A DNA stretch of 64,000 nt from Bacteroidota bacterium (GTDB lineage: Bacteria; Bacteroidota; Bacteroidia; Chitinophagales; Chitinophagaceae), in the NCBI GenBank assembly GCA_018267965.1, contig JAFDXK010000005.1, forward strand, positions 434,001-498,000, in the 5' to 3' direction. The notes below the pieces were generated by a model. The model made no database searches. It saw only the letters and a list, made by a program, of their open reading frames with translations, and was not told the DNA's origin. Each line of letters begins with the position of its first letter. The stretch's first letter is position 1. The position numbers and the translations under genes are program-made. Below are positions 43,828-52,768 of the stretch, piece by piece.

Positions 43828-45095
43828 TAACCATATTTTTCTTTCCAGCATTTTTTCAGATACTCCCTGATACGTGCTTCAGCCGCATTATCTCCGGGGT
43901 CATATAGTTTGGTACCGGCAACAGCTTCGGGCAAAAATTCCATATTGACGAAATTCCCTTCATGGCTATGAGCATACTCATAGTCCTTACCATAATTCAG
44001 GTTCTTCATCAATTTAGTAGGTGCGTTGCGTATTGAAAGCGGCACTGGTAAATCGCCTGTCTGAGATACTAACGACTGAGCTTTTCCGATAGCCATATAC
44101 GCAGCATTACTTTTGGGTGATGAAGCTAAATAAGTTGCGCACTGTGATAGTATTATCCTGCATTCCGGGTATCCGATCATCTCTACTGCTTGAAAGGTAG
44201 TAGTGGCCAGCAGCAATGCGTTGGGATTAGCGTTACCAATATCCTCGCTGGCGAGTATTACCATACGTCGTGCGATGAACTTTGGATCTTCCCCACCCTC
44301 TATCATGCGTGCCAAATAATACACTGCAGCATTGGGGTCACTACCTCTTAAAGACTTTATAAATGCTGAAATGATATCATAATGCTGTTCTCCCGTTTTA
44401 TCATACAATGCCATTTTCTTCTGCACTATATCCTGAACAAGAGTATCTGTTATTTGTTTTTCACCTTTCGGCAGTGATGTTACTATCAATTCTAACAAAT
44501 TGAGTAAACGCCTGCCATCTCCACCACTTAATCGAAGCAATGCTTCCCATTCTTTTATAGTTACGCGTTGTTGCTTTAACCATTCATCTTTTTCCAGCGC
44601 CTGGTTTATCATCTCTTTCAACTCATCTTCGCTCAAAGGTTGCAATACATAAACCTGGCATCTGCTGAGCAATGCGCCAATGACTTCGAAGGATGGATTT
44701 TCTGTAGTAGCTCCTATCAGGGTGATGATACCTTTCTCAACAGCGCCAAGCAAACTATCCTGTTGGGCTTTATTGAACCTGTGTATTTCATCAATAAACA
44801 ATAATGCATGACCTAATTTTTTAGCAGCGTCAATTACATTACGCACTTCCTTTACGCCACTATCTATAGCACTAAGAGAAAAAATCTGAATATCTAAGGA
44901 ATGTGCTATGATTTGCGCTAATGTAGTTTTACCAACACCCGGAGGACCCCAGAATATTATGGAATGTGCTTTCCTGTTGGATATCATTTGTTCTAATACC
45001 TTTCCCTTCCCTACCAAGTGTTGCTGTCCGATATAATCAGCCAGTACTTTAGGACGCATACGCTCAGCCAACGGAATCTGAATATTATCTGTCAT
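43824..45095 (-). CDS. rarA: Replication-associated recombination protein A
   Basis: A 423-residue AAA+ ATPase. Walker A is GPPGVGKT (50-57), Walker B LLFIDE (98-103), sensor 1 GATTENPSF; the C-terminal MgsA tetramerisation region ([24 protein letters not shown], about 235-258 in outline) is also present. RarA/MgsA/WRNIP1 proteins act at stalled replication forks. Length matches the family (about 420-450). It is divergent from a thioredoxin-like gene and convergent with YitT with a 4-bp overlap. Confidence 0.95.
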   Translation of the reverse strand: MTDNIQIPLAERMRPKVLADYIGQQHLVGKGKVLEQMISNRKAHSIIFWGPPGVGKTTLAQIIAHSLDIQIFSLSAIDSGVKEVRNVIDAAKKLGHALLFIDEIHRFNKAQQDSLLGAVEKGIITLIGATTENPSFEVIGALLSRCQVYVLQPLSEDELKEMINQALEKDEWLKQQRVTIKEWEALLRLSGGDGRRLLNLLELIVTSLPKGEKQITDTLVQDIVQKKMALYDKTGEQHYDIISAFIKSLRGSDPNAAVYYLARMIEGGEDPKFIARRMVILASEDIGNANPNALLLATTTFQAVEMIGYPECRIILSQCATYLASSPKSNAAYMAIGKAQSLVSQTGDLPVPLSIRNAPTKLMKNLNYGKDYEYAHSHEGNFVNMEFLPEAVAGTKLYDPGDNAAEARIREYLKKCWKEKYGY

Positions 45096-45125
45096 ATATT
45101 AGCAATTCATTAAAAGGTTTTGTGC

Positions 45126-45133
45126 TAAATTCG
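45126..45133 (+). promoter_or_regulatory. Candidate -7 element adjoining a start codon
   Basis: TAAATTCG, one mismatch to TAnnTTTG, ends 5 bp before ATG 45139, the same spacing as at the carboxylase gene. This predicts a leaderless or near-leaderless message. Confidence 0.35.
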
Positions 45134-45138
45134 CTTCT

Positions 45139-45708
45139 ATGTTACGCAAATTACTAATCATTACCTGCCTGTTGGGCACAGTTGGAATTTCTTTTGCTCA
45201 AAAAAAGAAAAAACATAAAGACACAGAGACTGCAGAAGCTACGACTACGGATACTGTAAAAATCAATTATAAGGAAATTGGAGCGCCCATGCCTAACATC
45301 AATATGAAACAGGTAAAAGGGAAACTTGTTACTGATAAATACCTAACCAGCAAGGACCTTAAAAACGACGCCAATTTGTTTGTTATGATGTTTAACCCTA
45401 CCTGTTCGCATTGCCAGGACGAAACGGAAGTTTTGAAAAAAAATATTGCCTTGTTTAAAAAATCTAAAATTGTACTGATGGCAACCGGCGCTATGGAAAC
45501 TTACATGGAATATTTTGAGAACATCACAAAAATATCTGAATACCCAAGTATACTTGAGGTTCTCGATAATGAAAAATGTGATTTTATAAATAAAACATTC
45601 ACCTATCAGTCATTGCCGCAGATAAACATTTATGATAAAGACAGAAAATTGATAAAGATGTTCTTCAGTGAAACACCGATAGACTCACTGAAACCTTACA
45701 TTGAATAA
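45139..45708 (+). CDS. Secreted thioredoxin-fold protein (TlpA/redoxin-like)
   Basis: A 189-residue protein with a signal peptide (hydrophobic 4-18, cleavage near SFAQ at 21) and a Lys-rich mature N-terminus. The thioredoxin-like domain has FNPTCSHCQDET with a CxxC pair (Cys89, Cys92) and a possible cis-Pro in YQSLPQINIYDKD near 163-175. It probably handles disulfides in the periplasm. CSHC differs from the WCxxC of TlpA, so the redox class is uncertain. It is followed by a long palindromic terminator. Confidence 0.75.
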   Translation: MLRKLLIITCLLGTVGISFAQKKKKHKDTETAEATTTDTVKINYKEIGAPMPNINMKQVKGKLVTDKYLTSKDLKNDANLFVMMFNPTCSHCQDETEVLKKNIALFKKSKIVLMATGAMETYMEYFENITKISEYPSILEVLDNEKCDFINKTFTYQSLPQINIYDKDRKLIKMFFSETPIDSLKPYIE

Positions 45709-45725
45709 TTAAAGGTTCGGTTATA

Positions 45726-45765
45726 AAAAAAACAAAGTGTTGCTTAAGCAACACTTTGTTTTTTT
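45726..45765. terminator. Bidirectional palindromic terminator overlapping a coding end
   Basis: A perfect inverted repeat with 20-bp arms meeting at 45745/45746 (core GTGTTGCTT and AAGCAACAC), flanked by A and T tracts. It ends the thioredoxin-like gene on the plus strand. On the minus strand its right arm encodes the last residues of the 45744-46226 gene, whose TAA stop falls at the palindrome centre. Confidence 0.9.
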
Positions 45766-46226
45766 ATGTAGTCGCGAATTTTGCGAACATAATCAAAATA
45801 ACCTCTTTCCATCCGTAACCAGAAAATGAGGAAGATACCTGCACCTATTCCGCCAAACATATAGGTATAGGTAGTGTACTCTTGTTTACCACTACCGGCA
45901 AACAAGGTTGCCAATGCTGCTATTAATAAAAATGAACAAAACACAATGATGATCATAGGACCACCTGAGTCAATTTTGCGCATTTTAGAACTAATAACAA
46001 CTTGTGTTTTGTCTCCGTTACCCTTCAGTTCTACGTGAGTAATCGGAAGTGTCTTGATTTCATTTGTCTGCTCAGCATGAGGAATTATCCTGATTACCTT
46101 ATCCTTTTCTGACACTTCAAAATCCAGATTATGAACTTTGACATGCTTTCCAATTAGACGCCCTTTAATGTCATCAGGACGCATTGTAGAATTGTACTTG
46201 TAAGTTCTTGAAAATATCATAGGCAT
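45744..46226 (-). CDS. Membrane protein of unknown function
   Basis: A 160-residue protein not recognised as a family. The first 85 residues are soluble and beta-rich (KGRLIGKHVKVHNLDFEVSEKDKVI), then come two transmembrane helices (about 91-110 and 122-137) and a basic cytoplasmic C-terminus (ERGYFDYVRKIRDYIKKQSVA). The last six residues are encoded inside the right arm of a terminator palindrome. About 254 bp of AT-rich non-coding sequence separate it from the DUF4175 gene downstream in coordinate, where I see only two TTGACA-like hexamers (about 46442 and 46454), not convincing promoters for this phylum. Confidence 0.6.
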   Translation of the reverse strand: MPMIFSRTYKYNSTMRPDDIKGRLIGKHVKVHNLDFEVSEKDKVIRIIPHAEQTNEIKTLPITHVELKGNGDKTQVVISSKMRKIDSGGPMIIIVFCSFLLIAALATLFAGSGKQEYTTYTYMFGGIGAGIFLIFWLRMERGYFDYVRKIRDYIKKQSVA

Positions 46227-46480
46227 TATTTTTTTAAGTGAACGACCTATTTAAGAAATATTGTATTAGAAAGTTAGAAACAATAATTTACCCTTGTGAT
46301 TAAGGACAGATTAAAATTTGACCAACAATTTTAATATGTTCAAATAGCGTGCCAAAACAGAAGTATTTAAACTATGAAAATCAACAGTTTACAGTTGATT
46401 AGAGTACATAAAATGTGAATTCACAATAGTGCGTAAAAAGAGTTGACACCCTCTTGACATTACACAATTTAAAAGTTAAA

Positions 46481-49400
46481 TTATTTGTTACCTACAGCCT
46501 GAAAATATTGCTGAACCATATTCTTATAATATGGCTTTAATTGAGGGGGAACTGTTTTATATTGCTCTAACAGTTGTGTTTGATTATTCAAATATTTTTT
46601 CAATTCAGGGGGTACAGGCCGGCTGATATCGTCAGCTGATTTTGAACTTCGTTTATCATCCTGCTCCTGCTCTCTCAATGACTTTTCAGCCTGCAACAAT
46701 CTTGTCAATATTTCTTTTTGGCGCAACAATAGTTCATTGCTCAATCTTTTATTTACAAGGTCGGTTTCTGTCTTATCCATTTTATCTTGTATCTCTTTTA
46801 ATTCTTTAGCGTTACCGAGCCCTTTACTGTTGAGCAAACTATTGAGTTGCTGCAGTTGTCTGCGTATGGCGGCTTGTTGTTGTGCCAGTTTTGAAAGTTG
46901 TTCAGCATCTCCGTTTTCTCCACCTGCAGACTGCTGACCATCTTTCGCATTCTGAGGCTTGCCATTATCACTTTTGCTATCACCACTTCCCTTCTTCTCT
47001 TTAGCATTTTGCATTTGTTGCATCATGTCCCCAATATTCTGCTGTTGGGTAATAATATCGCTCAATTGTTTACTGGTGCCCGGTTTGGGTGTTTGTCCAC
47101 CGGGGTTATTGCACATACCTTTTTGGCCCTGCTTCGCCTGGCTTTGCATCTGCATCAGGTTCGATAACATTTCATTCAACATCAGTGCCAGATTATTAGT
47201 GTGTGTCATAGCATATTGTTGCCTTGTTGCAGCATCGGCAATTCGCCTGCCTTCCAATGCATCAATGGCGGATGCTATACTTTTTTCTAATTCTGAAGTT
47301 TCCTTATTTACAGTTACAGCCAGTTTGGTAGATTTTTTGCTTAATGAAAATAAGCTATCGCGTATCATACGGGAGTTCGCATGAAGTCGTTTCTGCTCAT
47401 CTTCATTATTAACGTACGACTGAGTAGTAATAGGCGTATTTTGTACTTTCTTCATAAGCTGCTCTTCATCAAAGGACAACCTTACCAAATTGCTGAGTAT
47501 TTGCCTTACCGTTCTGATATCCTGCTCTATTTGTTGAATATCCATACCACCTGCAGCAGAACGGAGGCCGCTGGCCATATCCTTTAAATTCTGTGCTGCC
47601 TGGTTTTGCGACTTGCTTGACTTGCCAGTTTGGCCGGAATTCAACTGTTCTTTGCTTTCATCCATGTTCTTTTTAGCCTCATTTCCCTTTTTAGCCAACT
47701 CATCCAAATTCTGCTTTCGTTCCATTTCCTTATTCACATTATTCATCTCTTTCATACTTTCATCCATCTTCTTATCCAAATCTTTTTTCAATTCCTCCTG
47801 TTTCTGAGCTAATTCTTTATTATCATTTTTACCCTTATCTGTTTCCTTTTTAAGTTCTGTTTGTTTTTCAGACAAGTCATCCATCTTATTAGCAAGGTCT
47901 TCCATTCGCATCTGCATCTCCATTTGTTTCATCAATTCCTGCATACGCTTCAGGTCCATGTTGAATAACTTGTTTTCCTGCTCCAACTGCTTCATGGCCT
48001 GCATAGCCTTGTCTTTATTTAGCTTTTGCATCAGATCCTGCAGCTTTTTCATTTGTTCGCGCAACTCTTTATTCAACAGGTTATCCATTTGCTTTTGCAT
48101 ATCCTGCTGTTTAGCTTTTAAATCCTCGCTAAATTCTTTTTGGTTGGTTTGCTGTATTTGCTCATCCAGTCGCTTTTTCACAGCTTCTAACTGGCTTTGC
48201 AGGTCCTGTTGCTTATTAGAGAGTTGTTTTAAACTTTCCTTCTGCTCCCACTCCATATTCTCACTCTGCAACATTTTTGATTGCAGGTCTTTATACTCGC
48301 TCTGAAGTTCCTGAGTATGCTCCGAACTATTGCTCAGCCCCGAACTTATTTGATCTGAATTAGCATTTATGGCAGAATCCAATTGTTTAGCATCATACAT
48401 CTTGTAATTCATCACTTCGCTTCTGCTGGCTTTAGACCCATGCACGCCATCATTATCCCAAGTCTCAATATAATAAGATAACTGCTGCCCTGTCTGCAAG
48501 TTTAACGATGCTATGTCGAAATAATATTGAAAAGGCACTGCATTGCCTCCGGTATTTTTTATCGGTAATTCTTTAGATACAATATTTTTATTTTGCGCAT
48601 CTGTAATGTTATAATGGAATGCCAGCTTTGAGATACCATAATCATCACCCACCATACCATTTAAGACTACCTGTGTACCAGATACAGAATCGCGGAACTC
48701 TTGCAACTGCACAACAGGATATTCATCATTTATTACTTTCACGTGATAGGTGACACTATCAATGATATTATTACTATTGTTTTTAAAGAAGAACCTGTAT
48801 GATGTATCGTTCATGAAACGAAACTGTGTACTGAATTTACCCGAATTCAATGCCAGCTTATTTACATTACCATCACCAATTCTTACAAATGCTTCATCAG
48901 TATGTTCTGTAGCTATCTGCCATGTCAAGATAGTTCCCTGCGGTACTATTACATCACCAAGGCTACTTTTTTCTTCATCTTTCTTCCCTGTATAGTCAGG
49001 ATAATTAAAGAGCACGCTGAATGACTTGATAACAGGTTTTTGAACAACTGCTATTGTATACGTAGTAGAATAAAAACCAGATGCATATAATTTAAGTTCA
49101 ACAGGTTCGGTGATATTCCTGAATGTATAATGAAATTCATTTTTGCCGGATGATTGCATCAATACCTTTTCGTCTCCTACTACCACGTACATATCTGAAG
49201 GCAAAGCATTACCGTCGGTGGTCACATTCAAAACAAAATCCGCATTTCGAACGGTTTGCAGTTTTTCATTCTTAATGATAAACTTGAAAGGCGCTGGCTT
49301 TTCAAACGTTTTGGTTGGTTGTAACAATCTGCCTGTAGCATCTGAAAACACATTTGGTGCTGCTACAAGTATTATGCCTATAATGAGAATTAATGGTAAT

Positions 49401-49876
49401 AAATAAGGCAGGTATTTTTTATTCTTTCCTAAATCAATTGCATTCACAAACGGTACAATAGATAGTTGTGATGCCTTTTGGTCTATGCTGGCTAAAGCCA
49501 ATTCACGGCTTGCATTGCTATCTGCGTGATTTCTTAGTTGCAATATATTGAGCAGCTTATCGCTTACTTCCGGAAAGTGCCTTCCGACAATTATGGCGGC
49601 CTGTTCATGGCTTATAACTTTACCCAACCTAATCATTTTAGATAAAGGGATAGCTACCCAAATAATCAAAGCGCTTAAACCGGCAATAATGAAAACAGAA
49701 ACGATACTCACTTTAGCCCATACGGGAAGGAACAAATAATATTCACTAACGGAAACGGTAAGTATATAGGCAAGAAGACAGGTCAGTAAAATAAGCGTTC
49801 CCCTTAAAACCTGGTTGGCATAATACTTTCTGATAAATGCATCTAATCGCGATATGAGCCCGTCGTAATTGTTCAT
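46481..49876 (-). CDS. DUF4175-like giant membrane/coiled-coil protein
   Basis: A 1131-residue protein of the DUF4175-type family. N-terminal transmembrane helices (about 25-45, 52-75, 153-173) precede beta-rich extracytoplasmic domains (about 180-480, PVIKSFSVLFNYPDYTGKK and DDYGISKLAFHYNI being conserved-looking). A very long Gln/Lys/Glu/Met-rich coiled coil follows (about 510-760, with tracts such as QQDLQSQLEAVKKRLDEQIQ). The C-terminus is Gln/Asn-rich with a Gly/Lys linker (about 900-985). Its role is unknown; the architecture suggests an envelope scaffold. It is divergent from mutS2. Confidence 0.75.
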   Translation of the reverse strand: MNNYDGLISRLDAFIRKYYANQVLRGTLILLTCLLAYILTVSVSEYYLFLPVWAKVSIVSVFIIAGLSALIIWVAIPLSKMIRLGKVISHEQAAIIVGRHFPEVSDKLLNILQLRNHADSNASRELALASIDQKASQLSIVPFVNAIDLGKNKKYLPYLLPLILIIGIILVAAPNVFSDATGRLLQPTKTFEKPAPFKFIIKNEKLQTVRNADFVLNVTTDGNALPSDMYVVVGDEKVLMQSSGKNEFHYTFRNITEPVELKLYASGFYSTTYTIAVVQKPVIKSFSVLFNYPDYTGKKDEEKSSLGDVIVPQGTILTWQIATEHTDEAFVRIGDGNVNKLALNSGKFSTQFRFMNDTSYRFFFKNNSNNIIDSVTYHVKVINDEYPVVQLQEFRDSVSGTQVVLNGMVGDDYGISKLAFHYNITDAQNKNIVSKELPIKNTGGNAVPFQYYFDIASLNLQTGQQLSYYIETWDNDGVHGSKASRSEVMNYKMYDAKQLDSAINANSDQISSGLSNSSEHTQELQSEYKDLQSKMLQSENMEWEQKESLKQLSNKQQDLQSQLEAVKKRLDEQIQQTNQKEFSEDLKAKQQDMQKQMDNLLNKELREQMKKLQDLMQKLNKDKAMQAMKQLEQENKLFNMDLKRMQELMKQMEMQMRMEDLANKMDDLSEKQTELKKETDKGKNDNKELAQKQEELKKDLDKKMDESMKEMNNVNKEMERKQNLDELAKKGNEAKKNMDESKEQLNSGQTGKSSKSQNQAAQNLKDMASGLRSAAGGMDIQQIEQDIRTVRQILSNLVRLSFDEEQLMKKVQNTPITTQSYVNNEDEQKRLHANSRMIRDSLFSLSKKSTKLAVTVNKETSELEKSIASAIDALEGRRIADAATRQQYAMTHTNNLALMLNEMLSNLMQMQSQAKQGQKGMCNNPGGQTPKPGTSKQLSDIITQQQNIGDMMQQMQNAKEKKGSGDSKSDNGKPQNAKDGQQSAGGENGDAEQLSKLAQQQAAIRRQLQQLNSLLNSKGLGNAKELKEIQDKMDKTETDLVNKRLSNELLLRQKEILTRLLQAEKSLREQEQDDKRSSKSADDISRPVPPELKKYLNNQTQLLEQYKTVPPQLKPYYKNMVQQYFQAVGNK

Positions 49877-49939
49877 AAGTCAGCTAACGCAATATAACGG
49901 AAATTATGTTTCCTAAATCCTAAAAATCCATCATATCCC

Positions 49940-49947
49940 TACCTTTG
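49940..49947 (+). promoter_or_regulatory. -7 element of the mutS2 gene
   Basis: TACCTTTG, an exact TAnnTTTG match identical to the S10 operon -7 box, lies 22 bp before the first ATG (49970) and 31 bp before the preferred one. Confidence 0.55.
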
Positions 49948-49978
49948 CTACCCCTATTGGGGTGAAGTTATGATGTTA

Positions 49979-52087
49979 ATGTACCCTGCACATGCTGCAG
50001 AATCTTTGGAGTTTAATAAGGTTGCCCAGTTACTGAAACTAAAATGCCGCACTGACCCTGCCCGTGAACGTGTAGAAAATATGCGTTTTCATACCCGTAT
50101 AGAATATGTAGAAAAAGCATTGCTGCAAACCCGTGAGTTTAAATCAATACTAATGAGCGGAGATTATTTTCCTAATGATTTTACGAATAATATTGAAAAG
50201 GAATTAAAATTATTATCAATTGCGGGAGCAGTACTTGACGGCAATCAATTATTAGACCTACAAAAATTAGCCCTCTGCATTCGTGATATTCTCAACTGGT
50301 TCAAGAATCATGAGAACCTGTTTACTCATCTCGCAGCTCTTACAGATAAAATCACTTATGAAAAAGAAATCGTACAAACTATTGGCGCTGTAATTAACGA
50401 GACGGGACATGTGCGCGATAATGCATCGAAGGAATTAATGAGCATTCGCAGTGAACTGGCAAGCACAAGACAGGAACTACGTAAATTATTTGAAACTGTT
50501 TTACGCAAACTAAACAAGCAGGGGTACCTGGCTGATATAGCAGAGGGTTTCCTGAATGGACGACGTGTAGTAGCAGTATTTGCAGAACACAAACGTATAG
50601 TAAAAGGTATACATCATGGTGAAAGCGAAACTTCGAAAACTGTTTTCATAGAACCTGAAGAAACCATAGAACTGAATAATGAAGTAGCAGCACTGGAGAG
50701 AGCAGAAACTAAGGAGATTCACCGAATACTGGCGCAAGCTACTGCTACATTATCAGGGTGGCACCCTCAACTGGAAAGTTATTATCACCTTTGCGGTTTG
50801 TATGATTTCATTCGTGCAAAAGCTTTGCTGGCAATGGATATGCATGCAGAAATGCCGAGATTGAGTCCACACCCTCATGTTGATTTGATAAAGGCTCAGC
50901 ATCCGTTATTACTATTACATAACAACCGGGAAAATAAACCTACAATACCTCTTTATATATCACTCGACAGGAATAAACGCATACTCATTATCAGCGGTCC
51001 GAATGCAGGGGGCAAAACAGTGTCGATGAAAACAGTTGGCTTGTTGCAACTGATGACACAAGCAGGTTTATTGATACCCGCATCACCCGACAGCGAGATT
51101 GGCATCTTTAAACAGATGATGATACATATAGGTGACACACAAAGCATAGAGCATGAGCTGAGCACTTATAGCGCCCACCTGCGCGACATGAAATACTTTA
51201 TGGATTTTGCCAATGGCAAGACTTTATTTTTTATCGACGAACTGGGCAGTGGGTCTGACCCTAACCTGGGCGGTGCATTTGCCGAAGCTATTGTAGAAGA
51301 ACTTGCTAAACGCCATGCAATAGGTATTATCACGACACACTATCTGAACCTGAAAGTGATGGCAGGTAAAGTGCAAGGCATTGTAAACGGGGCTATGGCA
51401 TTTGATGAAGATAAATTGGAGCCACTCTATCAACTGGTAATGGGCAAACCGGGAAGCTCATACACGTTTGCCATTGCACAACGTAGCGGATTACCACAGT
51501 CGATTATAGACCGTGCTAAACAACTTACTGACCGAGGGCATTTTAAATTGGACAAAATGCTGCACCAAACCGAGCAACAAAGCCAGAAACTGAATAGCAA
51601 AGAAAAAGAAGTAGAAAAATTGCTAAAGAAAAATAAAGAACTGGAACGGGAATTTGAACAACTGATAGATAAAGAAAAGAAAGAGCAACACTTTAACACC
51701 CTAAAGCTGCAAAACAAAATAAAGAAAGAAGAACTGGATTACCTGCGTGATATGGAGCGCAAATTCAAACAAATTATTAACGATTGGAAGAAGGCAGAGA
51801 ATAAAGGCGAAGTAATAGAAGCTGCAGAGAATGTACTATTCAAGCGTAAGCAAATTGCAGCAAATGTAGCAGTCGCTAAGAAGGCCGATAAAAATTATGA
51901 TGTTGTAGGTGGCACACCCAAAGTGGGCGATATGGTACGCAATAAAGACAACCACCAGGTAGGTAAGCTAACTGAGCTGCGAGGCAAAAAAGCCATTGTA
52001 ACCATAGGACACATGCCCTTTAACGTAGCCATGGAAGAATGGATAGTAGTAAAGAAAAAAGAACAACCTAAAGGAAAGAAAAAATAA
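49979..52087 (+). CDS. MutS2-family ATPase lacking the Smr domain
   Basis: A 702-residue protein of the MutS2 family. The ATPase domain carries Walker A SGPNAGGKT (near 335-345), FFIDELGSGSDPNLGGAFAEA (Walker B and D loop) and TTHYLNLK. A helical clamp segment (about 505-600, Lys/Glu-rich) and a C-terminal KOW-like beta segment (VGDMVRNKDNHQVGKLTEL) end in a Lys tail. The C-terminal Smr endonuclease domain that completes many MutS2 proteins (about 780-800 residues) is absent. MutS2 acts in recombination control and in collided-ribosome rescue. ATG 49979 (MYPAHAAESLEF) fits the family's N-terminus better than ATG 49970. Confidence 0.88.
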   Translation: MYPAHAAESLEFNKVAQLLKLKCRTDPARERVENMRFHTRIEYVEKALLQTREFKSILMSGDYFPNDFTNNIEKELKLLSIAGAVLDGNQLLDLQKLALCIRDILNWFKNHENLFTHLAALTDKITYEKEIVQTIGAVINETGHVRDNASKELMSIRSELASTRQELRKLFETVLRKLNKQGYLADIAEGFLNGRRVVAVFAEHKRIVKGIHHGESETSKTVFIEPEETIELNNEVAALERAETKEIHRILAQATATLSGWHPQLESYYHLCGLYDFIRAKALLAMDMHAEMPRLSPHPHVDLIKAQHPLLLLHNNRENKPTIPLYISLDRNKRILIISGPNAGGKTVSMKTVGLLQLMTQAGLLIPASPDSEIGIFKQMMIHIGDTQSIEHELSTYSAHLRDMKYFMDFANGKTLFFIDELGSGSDPNLGGAFAEAIVEELAKRHAIGIITTHYLNLKVMAGKVQGIVNGAMAFDEDKLEPLYQLVMGKPGSSYTFAIAQRSGLPQSIIDRAKQLTDRGHFKLDKMLHQTEQQSQKLNSKEKEVEKLLKKNKELEREFEQLIDKEKKEQHFNTLKLQNKIKKEELDYLRDMERKFKQIINDWKKAENKGEVIEAAENVLFKRKQIAANVAVAKKADKNYDVVGGTPKVGDMVRNKDNHQVGKLTELRGKKAIVTIGHMPFNVAMEEWIVVKKKEQPKGKKK

Positions 52088-52109
52088 CACATTTTAGCAA
52101 AATTTACAC

Positions 52110-52733
52110 ATGAGACAAGTAATCCAAGACATTATTGATGCATTAAAAGCTTTAAATGGCATTGCACCTTTACATGAAATATATAATAGATGCCCTCAAT
52201 ACTCAGACTCATACATTCGAAATCAAATCCAATCCCATTCCAGCGACTCTAAAACCTATCCAAAATTTGAAGACTTATTTTTTTCTGTAGATGGCATTGG
52301 TAATGGTATATGGGGATTGCGCAATTTCATATTAGATGACAAAGGTAATAGTGTTAATGATTTTCAAGAAAGACAATCGGCAGAACCAGTTGAAAGAAAG
52401 TTAACTACATACAATAGAATTCTTAGAAATACTGTCTTAGCAAATGAAATCAAAAAACTGATAGATTATAGGTGTCAGTTATGCGATATAAAAATTAATT
52501 TACCAGATAATCAATTTTATATTGAAGCTCATCATATAAAACCCCTTGGGTACCCATTTAATGGTCCAGACGTACAAGAAAACATATTAATTGTTTGCCC
52601 AAATTGCCATATCAAATGTGATTACAAATTGATTGAATTATCACTTGATCAGATAAAAAATAATCTTCAAAAAATTAGTATTAAATATATAGACTTTCAT
52701 AACACAGAATATAAAATAAAAATCCAAAGTTGA
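52110..52733 (+). CDS. HNH endonuclease with N-terminal winged-helix-like domain
   Basis: A 207-residue protein. Residues about 1-72 resemble the small winged-helix module found before nuclease domains in restriction-type proteins (PLHEIYNRCPQYSDSYIRNQI...YPKFEDLFFSVDGIGNGIWGL, outline). The C-terminal HNH nuclease has Cys122-x2-Cys125, EAHHIKPLG (His141, His142), ENILIVCPNCH (Asn158, Cys163, Cys166, His167), that is, the metal-binding zinc knuckles and catalytic His. No methyltransferase lies nearby, so it is a solitary nuclease, possibly a degenerate restriction or defence gene. It is visibly AT-richer than its neighbours, suggesting recent acquisition. It follows mutS2 by 22 bp. Confidence 0.85.
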   Translation: MRQVIQDIIDALKALNGIAPLHEIYNRCPQYSDSYIRNQIQSHSSDSKTYPKFEDLFFSVDGIGNGIWGLRNFILDDKGNSVNDFQERQSAEPVERKLTTYNRILRNTVLANEIKKLIDYRCQLCDIKINLPDNQFYIEAHHIKPLGYPFNGPDVQENILIVCPNCHIKCDYKLIELSLDQIKNNLQKISIKYIDFHNTEYKIKIQS

Positions 52734-52768
52734 TTACCCAAATAAGATATTACAATATAAAATCCAAC

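Noticed and set aside
46440-46460. TTGACA-like hexamers as E. coli-type -35 promoters
   Set aside because: This phylum's primary sigma uses TTTG/TAnnTTTG, and no matching -7 box follows at suitable spacing.
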